In this document: one piece after another, positions 57,784 through 64,000 of the stretch
Numbering within the stretch: position 1 is the first letter of the stretch
Layout: each line of letters begins with the position of its first letter
NCBI GenBank assembly: GCA_963576565.1
Contig: OY755048.1
Span: 3,478,501-3,542,500, forward strand
Reading direction: 5' to 3'
DNA: 64,000 nucleotides
From: Aspidapion aeneum
Taxonomy: Eukaryota; Arthropoda; Insecta; Coleoptera; Brentidae
Notes under the pieces: generated by a model
Told to the model about the DNA's origin: nothing
Seen by the model: only the letters and a program-made list of their open reading frames with translations
The model's database searches: none
Position numbers and translations under genes: made by a program

Positions 57784-58468
57784 TCATCATTTTATCAGTT
57801 TTTATTTTAAAGCGGCCGGAAGACAAGCTTTTTTCGCAAATTGTACGGAAAGTGTCACCTTACTGGCAGGTTCTTTTGGAAAACTTTCCGGTCTCCTCAG
57901 GGACCGGTAAACAACCAACAGGAAAATCTATTTGAACAGTCCCTCTTACAGTCATGACTTATACTTATATACTTGGACAGTGCTTATGTTGATAGTTTTT
58001 AAATTATGTTTATTTTGATAGGTTTGACATTTGTATCAAAATAATCTAAAATATAAAATGAAAAGATTGAAAATTAATCCCAACTTGGAAAATAGCCAAT
58101 TCTAACGTAAAATATTTGTTTCCTTAAAGTTATAAATTGCTACCTTTTATGAAACTACCTAATATTTACATGTGGGGTATATTTGGGTTATTTTGTCGGT
58201 TAAAATATCTTTTTCTGACTAAAACAGCACAAACATACTTAACATGCTCATACTAATTTTAAACCGAAATAAAACACCAAAAAGATACTCCACATATAAA
58301 TATTAAGGTATTTACTCAAAAGCTATTAATTTATAATTATGATAAAACCAATATTATGTTACGTTATAATTTGCTATTTTTCAAGTTGTGGTTAACTTTC
58401 AATATTTTCGCTGTATCTGGGGGCACCGCAGTGCCTCGCCAAGTTCGCGCAAACTGCTGTACTTCCAG

Positions 58469-60647
58469 CAGGGTTGGATGGGACAGGCGGGCAACCGGGC
58501 AAATGCCCGGCGGGCCGGTACAATTTAAGGTCAATTGGGCCGCAGGCCCGATGTACCTATTCCAAATTATTAATATTTATTTTTGTATATTTGACAAACG
58601 AACTAATTAAAACATTAAACATTTAAATTTAAAAAATCTGTATGTAGTAACTCCAGGCCTGTGTTACTCGTTTGATTGTTACAGTTACTTTTAAATTAAA
58701 ATAAGTATAATGTATCAAGAAGATAATGTGATAATGGCACTAACTCATTAATAACTTTTTACAATACCAATATCCAGAAGAAAAAATCGGGAGATTAAAA
58801 AAATGTTATAAAAATATTCTCCAATTTTTTTTCTTATTTGTGTTGCTGTTGTGAAATCTCTTTTAACATACTTTGTTGACTATTTCGGTGGGGATTGATC
58901 GCCCTGATCTCCACCTTCGGTACGGCCTTGCCAATATCTCATATCTTAGTTGAGAAAGATCATTTTTGGTGTTAAAATACATAAAAAATCTAAGAAATCG
59001 ATTAAAAAATCGGTATTGGGTCCAATTCAAGTTAAGCAGATCATAGATAAAATTGCAGCATCAAGTTCATTATTAAAAAAGTCGTTACCATATGAAAAAC
59101 TAGCATACCCGAGGGGTCATCGGCACCCTAAAATTTTGTACAGCGTCCAACAGGACTTGGGTCCTGACGTGTACTGTTGGGTCCTGTTGAGTACTGTTGG
59201 GTACTGTCGTGTACTGTCGAGTACTGTTGGGTACTGTCGTGTATTGTCGAGTACTGTTGGGTCCTGTCGGTGTACTGTTGGGTACTGTCGTGTACTGTCG
59301 AGTACTGTTGGGTCCTGTTGAGTACTGTCGTCGTGCCTTGGGGGGTCCGACAAGGACAAAGCGCGCCCTCAAAAAACATGCGAGCAAAAAAAAAAACAAA
59401 AAAGCTCATCATCTTTGGGGAACCGCGCCGCGCTCACAAATGTTGCGACCAAAAAAAAAAGTCATCCTGTGGCCTTAGGGCGCACTCAAAAAACTTGCGA
59501 CCAAAAAAAAAAAAAAAAAAAAAAAGCTCATCATCTTTGAGGAACCGCACCGCGCTCACACATCTTGCGACCAAAAAAAAAAGGTCATCCTGTCTTTTCG
59601 TATCTACGCCACTGTTTCGGGTTAGACGGTTGTGTCGAGTACTGTCGTGTACTGTTGGCTTCTATCGTACTGTTACGTCCTGTCGTGTACTGTTGGGTAC
59701 TGTCGAGTACTGTTGGGTCCTGTCGTGTACTGTCGAGTACTGTTGGGTACTGTCGTGTACTGTTGGGTACTGTTGGGTCCTGTCGTGTACTGTTAGATAC
59801 TGTCGTGTACTGTCGGGTACTGTTGGGTCCTGTCGTGTACTGTCGAGTACTGTTGGGTACTGTCGTGTACTGTCGAGTACTGTTGGGTCCTGTCGTGGTA
59901 CTGTCGAGTACTGTTGGGTACTGTCGTGTACTGTCGAGTACTGTTGGATCCTGTCGTGGTACTGTCGGGGCCTGTTGTGAAATTTGTACAGTACTGTTGA
60001 AAGCTGATGACCCCTCGAGCATACCTGCTCTGCCCCCGGTAGGTAAAAGGGCACAAGTGACGAAAGTGTGGTTAGGTAAAAACGACTTCAAAGTTTTAAT
60101 TGTTCATAAGGCAGTTACTGTTTTTTTTAAGTTTTTTTTTTAAATTTTATTACCTAGGACATGATGGAAAATCCGTCGAGACCAAAAACCTAAAATTGAA
60201 AAAAAATTACTTGTAGCCTTTTAACTAACGGGGGCAGTGTATGTTGAAATTTTGTACGTTTTTATTTTTTTTTGAGTTTTCATTTTGTGACAAAATTAGA
60301 TATTAATTATGTTAATAGGTACGTAGTGTTTAATATAGGCATACAAAATATAAAACTTTACAAAAATATCTAGAGCAGTATCACAGATATTAATAAAAAA
60401 GGAGATTTTCTGAAAGTCTTTAGACACCTTGTATCTCACAAGTTAGGATGTTTAGGACATGCATACATATGTTTATATGAAGTTTGTTTTTCTCAAAATG
60501 CAAATTACATCGTTTAAAACCTCCATAATATCAAAAAGAAAAATAACACAATATGGCTTCGTTTTCTTTGCCGTAAAATTTTTGTGCCGAAGCGAGGGCC
60601 GAAAAAAAAATTGCCAGGGCCGGTTTGTTTGAGCCTATCCAACCCTG
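58469..60647. mobile_element. hAT-like non-autonomous element with perfect 8-bp duplication
   Basis: The ends are CAGGGTTGGAT and ATCCAACCCTG. The flanks are ACTTCCAG on both sides (58461-58468, 60648-60655). Subterminal GGGCAAATGCCCGGCGGGCC is near the left end. No transposase frame was found. It contains the CGAG-type element at 59110-60017, which must be younger. Confidence 0.85.
59110..60017. mobile_element. CGAG-type minisatellite transposon, copy at 59 kb
   Basis: The ends are CGAGGGGTCATCGGC and GCTGATGACCCCTCG. The flanks are AGCATACC on both sides (59102-59109, 60018-60025), a perfect 8-bp duplication. It has the same order as the 55-kb copy: a minisatellite (about 59168-59330), a CCTTGGGG-GGTCCGACAAGG block, several GCGACCAAAAAAA runs, then a second minisatellite (about 59632-59985). 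It has one extra internal GCGACCAAA...GGAACCGC unit but lacks the hairpin-ACAG insertion. Non-coding. Confidence 0.85.
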
Positions 60648-61283
60648 ACTTCCAGAGACGCTAGAGCGCTGACATTTGAGAAACTGAAATTTTAACTAAA
60701 CTGTTAAAAAAACCCAAATCTTGAATTGACTTCCCTCCCCTATACATATAAGTATAGTTATGTTAAATTAATATTGCCCGATTACAAAAAAACTACGGAG
60801 CTGGGATTTGACAGACTGATAGAAAGTATACAGAAGTTCTTAAAAATAATTCCACTTTCCAACTATTAGCTCATTTTCTTCTATCCTAAAAGCCAAAAAT
60901 ATTAAAAAATAACCCTTTTTCTTCCACTTTTCATTATAAGATTCAATAACATTTCCTGTAACAAATTAAAAATTAAAAGAATTCGCAACCCCACCAGGGA
61001 TAGAATTGCAATGGCACACAAAATTATCAATAGCTTTATTAGTAATGCACAAATTAATAAAAATAAAAATATATTTATTTTAATAAGAAAATTAAAAAGG
61101 TAAAAGCCTGAAAGGGTTTCGCCAGAGGCATTGTGAAAGTCAGTTTTGAACAGTATTCCACCGATTTTACTACTTTAAAAATTAAGTATTATCCAATTCC
61201 TTTAAAAAAGAAGTGAAATCATAACAAAAACATTTCATGTAAAAAAAAGCCAAGTACGCGAAAATGCCATTCCGTAAAAAGAA

Positions 61284-61532
61284 TTGAGATAAAAGCAAAG
61301 CCAAGTTCTCCAATACAAATTTGAAAATGAAAGGTTCTTACTAGTTTGGAAATATTTTTCTAAACTTGGCTATTACAGCTGTAAATGACTCTTAGGCACA
61401 GTGCTAAATTGAACATAAAGAAGTTTGGCTGTAATAGCAAAGTTTAAAAAAACATTTTCAAACTAGTAAGAACCTTTCATTTTGAAATTTGTATTGGAGA
61501 ACTTTGCTTTACTTTGATCTCAATGATATTTT
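61284..61532. mobile_element. fold-back MITE
   Basis: Arms of about 100 bp (from GAGATAAAAGCAAAGCCAAG leftwards, to its complement near 61532) share TTCTCCAATACAAATTT and GGTTCTTACTAGTTTG, with a spacer of about 50 bp. Non-coding. Confidence 0.7.
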
Positions 61533-61736
61533 AGAATAATTTCATAGAAATGCCAAACCTATCAAAATAAACACAATTTAAAAACGTTCATCATAATCAC
61601 TGATTAATGAAAAATATTTTCCGGTCTCTTGGTTGTTTACCTGACATGTTGAGACCGGAAAGATTTCTGGCTGTAAAGTGACACTTTCGGTACAAGAAAA
61701 TGTACGGAATGTGCTTGTTTTCCGGCCGGTTTTAAA

Positions 61737-62457
61737 AAATTACTTTATAAATAATTAAAATATTTTATGCTATATTACTGGCTACACCACTGTTAAGATT
61801 TCAATACTCAAGGGCTAACTAGATTTCATCTTATCATAATTATTATTTTAAGTAAGACACACTTCAAGGTTATCAAGCTTAATTGAAACCTACTCGTATT
61901 TAATTACGGTTTAAAACCAGGTACTATAGTACTAACCAAAAGATGTTTAAATTTGAATAAACTCAATAAACTAACACATCTATATTTAAGTCTCTTTAAT
62001 GGATAGGACAAGAAGTTTTGGAATAATTCCATACCGCAAACCTTGTTACGTAGAAAGATCAAAGATAAAATAATAAAAATTAACAATGCCTCAAAAAAAA
62101 AAATAAAACGGTAAAAATACCTATATTATGTTTGTCCAATATTTTGAACATTTTATACATATTTATTTATTCATTAAAAATGTTAGAAATGCAATAATTG
62201 GAAAATTAATAAACACTTTACCACATTCTAACTAAACCAGTAAGGGATAAAAAAGTGGTCAGGGAGAGTCAGGAATATTACTCAAAAGTCTGGAAAGTCA
62301 AAGATATATCCCCAATGAGAGAATTGTAGGGGATATTTTCATGCTCTAGTTTCGAACCATTGTAGCATACAACCAAAAAGCAAATAAGACTTAAGTTGTG
62401 GAGAATATACTGTTGTCAACTTTAGTTTTTTATTTTGTCTAAAAATTTATTTTTAAT
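61737..62457. other. no gene seen
   Basis: AT-rich. Short frames only. Confidence 0.35.
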
Positions 62458-63322
62458 CTCAATGATATTTTAGAAACTGAGTGGAAAATATCATATATAT
62501 CCCCAATACACAAAAAAGGAAGGAAAGATATATGTGACAATTATAGAGGTATATCTGTGACTAGTACGCTAAGCAGAATATACGGTAAAATAATAAGAAA
62601 TAAAGTGGAGAGCAAATATAAAGACATGGAGGCAGAAGAACAAGCTGGTTTCAGGGCGGGTAGATCGATTTCAGATCATCTCTTTTGTATAACCCAAGTT
62701 ATTGAAAAGAAAATGGCATACGGACACGAGCTGCATCTGCTTTACGTCGATTTGCAGAAGGCATATGATAGTATACCACTAAATCTACTTTGGAAAGCGT
62801 TGGAAAACACAAACATAAGCGTACAACTAATTAAGGCCATCAAAGAGTTATACCGCAATAGTAAGGCAAAAGTTAAAATAAAAGCAAAACTAACCAAAGG
62901 CTTTCAAGTAAATAAAGGTCTTAAACAAGGTTGCTGTATCTCGCCTACGCTCTTCAAGATATACTTGGAACAAGTCCTTAAAGTATGGAAGAGAAAATGC
63001 CAAAACATGGGAATTCCGTTGGACGAAACCACCTTGTATACTTTATGTTTCGCCGATGATCAGATAGTAGTGGCTCGGGATTATGACGACCTCGAATATA
63101 TGACACGAAAACTAATAGAAGAGTACAATAAGTGGGGACTAGAGGTTAATCTCAATAAGAGTATATGTGTATCGGTGGAATGAAACAGGATCTAATCTTA
63201 AATACCGGGCAGCGAATTCAGTCCTGTGATGAGTATAAATACTTAGGTCTAAAAATTACAGCTGACGGAACACTAGACAAAGCTATAAAAGATCGAAACG
63301 TACAAGGAAGAGAAGCAATAAC
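62458..63322 (+). mobile_element. RTE-like LINE, subfamily 1, copy D
   Basis: This copy extends further 5' than the others (EWKISYISPIHKKGRKD, before CDNYRGISV). Its RT is intact through QGCCISPTLFK and LCFADDQIVVA. A 4-nt deletion near 63160 (NKTEYMC becomes NKSICVS) ends the frame at 63183, and the original reading resumes in the next frame with YKYLGLKITADG. The sequence is cut at about 63322 inside the thumb region with no tail. Confidence 0.8.
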
Positions 63323-63776
63323 CAAACCAAAATTTCCGATGGTGTTTATGATGTTACAAATTTTTTCCCTTTTTTGTCTTTTTAAAAGGTACCACTAGTC
63401 TATAGTGGCTTCGCCATATTATTTTGAAAAGTTTTTATGGTCATGTGTGTTGAAATTATTTTAATTTTTGAATTGAAAATGGCGAGAACTCGGAATATAT
63501 TTTAATGATTCAAAAAGTTTAAAGAGATCTCGTAAACGCGGAAAAATAAATGTGAACTCGTAAATAATAAAACGTTAAAATCTTTAAATTATCGAATCTG
63601 ACATTGTGCCAACCTAAACTGTACAGCGGATTTAACAAATTCACCGACATAACCTTAATAACTATTGGTAAATATTCTGTATCATCATAGATAAAAATAA
63701 AATAATATGTTATAAAGGCAAAAAAGGAAAAAATTAGTAACACCATGAAAATTATTGGAAATAATAGAAAATATAT
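63323..63776. other. no gene seen
   Basis: AT-rich. Nothing recognised. Confidence 0.35.
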
Positions 63777-63972
63777 GCAGCCAACAGGAAAAATAAATTA
63801 GACTCTATCCGAGTTATTAGGGTGAAATGGAGTGAAAATTTTAGATGTGGTAAGGCTTTTCAAGGTTTTCAACCAAACTAGACCTCCTATCAAAAAAAGT
63901 TAAATACAAAAGTTTTAGGGAATTAAAAGATCTACAACATTTTGTTAACTATTTTTTTACATAACCTAAAAC
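63777..63972 (+). repeat. interspersed repeat shared with 17925-18116
   Basis: The second copy of the roughly 190-bp repeat described at 17925, in the same orientation, with scattered substitutions. It runs close to the window end. Confidence 0.65.
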
Positions 63973-64000
63973 TTCCCGAGAAAAATCGAAAAAATGTAAT

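Larger units (their letters stand above)
57806..61736. mobile_element. outer element of a three-level nest, about 130-bp TIRs
   Basis: The left arm (57806-57935) and right arm (about 61615-61736) are imperfect reverse complements. They share GCGGCCGGAAGACAAGC / ACCGGCCGGAAAACAAGC, GAAAGTGTCAC, CTTTCCGGTCTC and GTAAACAACCAA. Between them lie AT-rich non-coding sequence, the hAT-like element at 58469-60647 and a fold-back element at 61284-61532. The pairing could also be two facing copies of one repeat. No target duplication was confirmed. Confidence 0.55.

Overview
The window is AT-rich, intron-dominated nuclear DNA from an animal, most likely an insect. The reasons are a plasma-membrane Ca2+-ATPase (PMCA) gene of arthropod type, an errantivirus-like LTR retroelement with an env gene, a mariner element, RTE-like and Jockey/CR1-like LINEs, and dense MITE content. 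A beetle is possible, but nothing I can read fixes the order. There is no bacterial-style operon. The only host gene I can support is PMCA.

Region by region. (1) 1-15.9 kb: three consecutive coding exons of PMCA on the minus strand (15738-15894 with the start codon, 9141-9335, 4197-4486). They are joined in phase by canonical splice sites and separated by 4.7 and 6.4 kb introns packed with repeats. The rest of the gene lies left of the window, and the 5' UTR exon lies somewhere to the right. (2) 16-24 kb: hAT-like and pogo-like MITEs, a hairpin-ended ACAG-microsatellite element in several copies, a mirrored minisatellite element, a long-TIR fold-back element and a TCCTGT minisatellite block. 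(3) 24.99-30.12 kb: a decayed LINE interrupted by two later LINE insertions. (4) 30-36 kb: MITEs, including a hAT-like element inside another inverted-repeat element, and a 270-bp tandem duplication. (5) 36177-42514: a 6.3-kb errantivirus-like retroelement with apparently identical 217-bp LTRs, a 4-bp target duplication, open gag and env, but with reverse transcriptase/RNase H deleted and integrase broken. (6) 42.6-57 kb: a P/THAP9-like DNA transposon remnant, RTE-like LINE copies, a mariner containing a MITE, more hairpin-ACAG copies and a 1.5-kb minisatellite transposon with a hairpin-ACAG copy inside it. (7) 57.8-61.7 kb: a three-level transposon nest, then one more RTE-like LINE copy at 62.5 kb.

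The features do not work together as a pathway; they are layers of insertion around one calcium-pump gene. Three things deserve most attention. The first is the RT-less but apparently recently inserted env-bearing retroelement. The second is the nine-copy element family with a hairpin at each end and an internal ACAG microsatellite. The third is a minisatellite-bearing DNA transposon family with verifiable 8-bp target duplications. Family names were assigned by reading motifs, not by database search.
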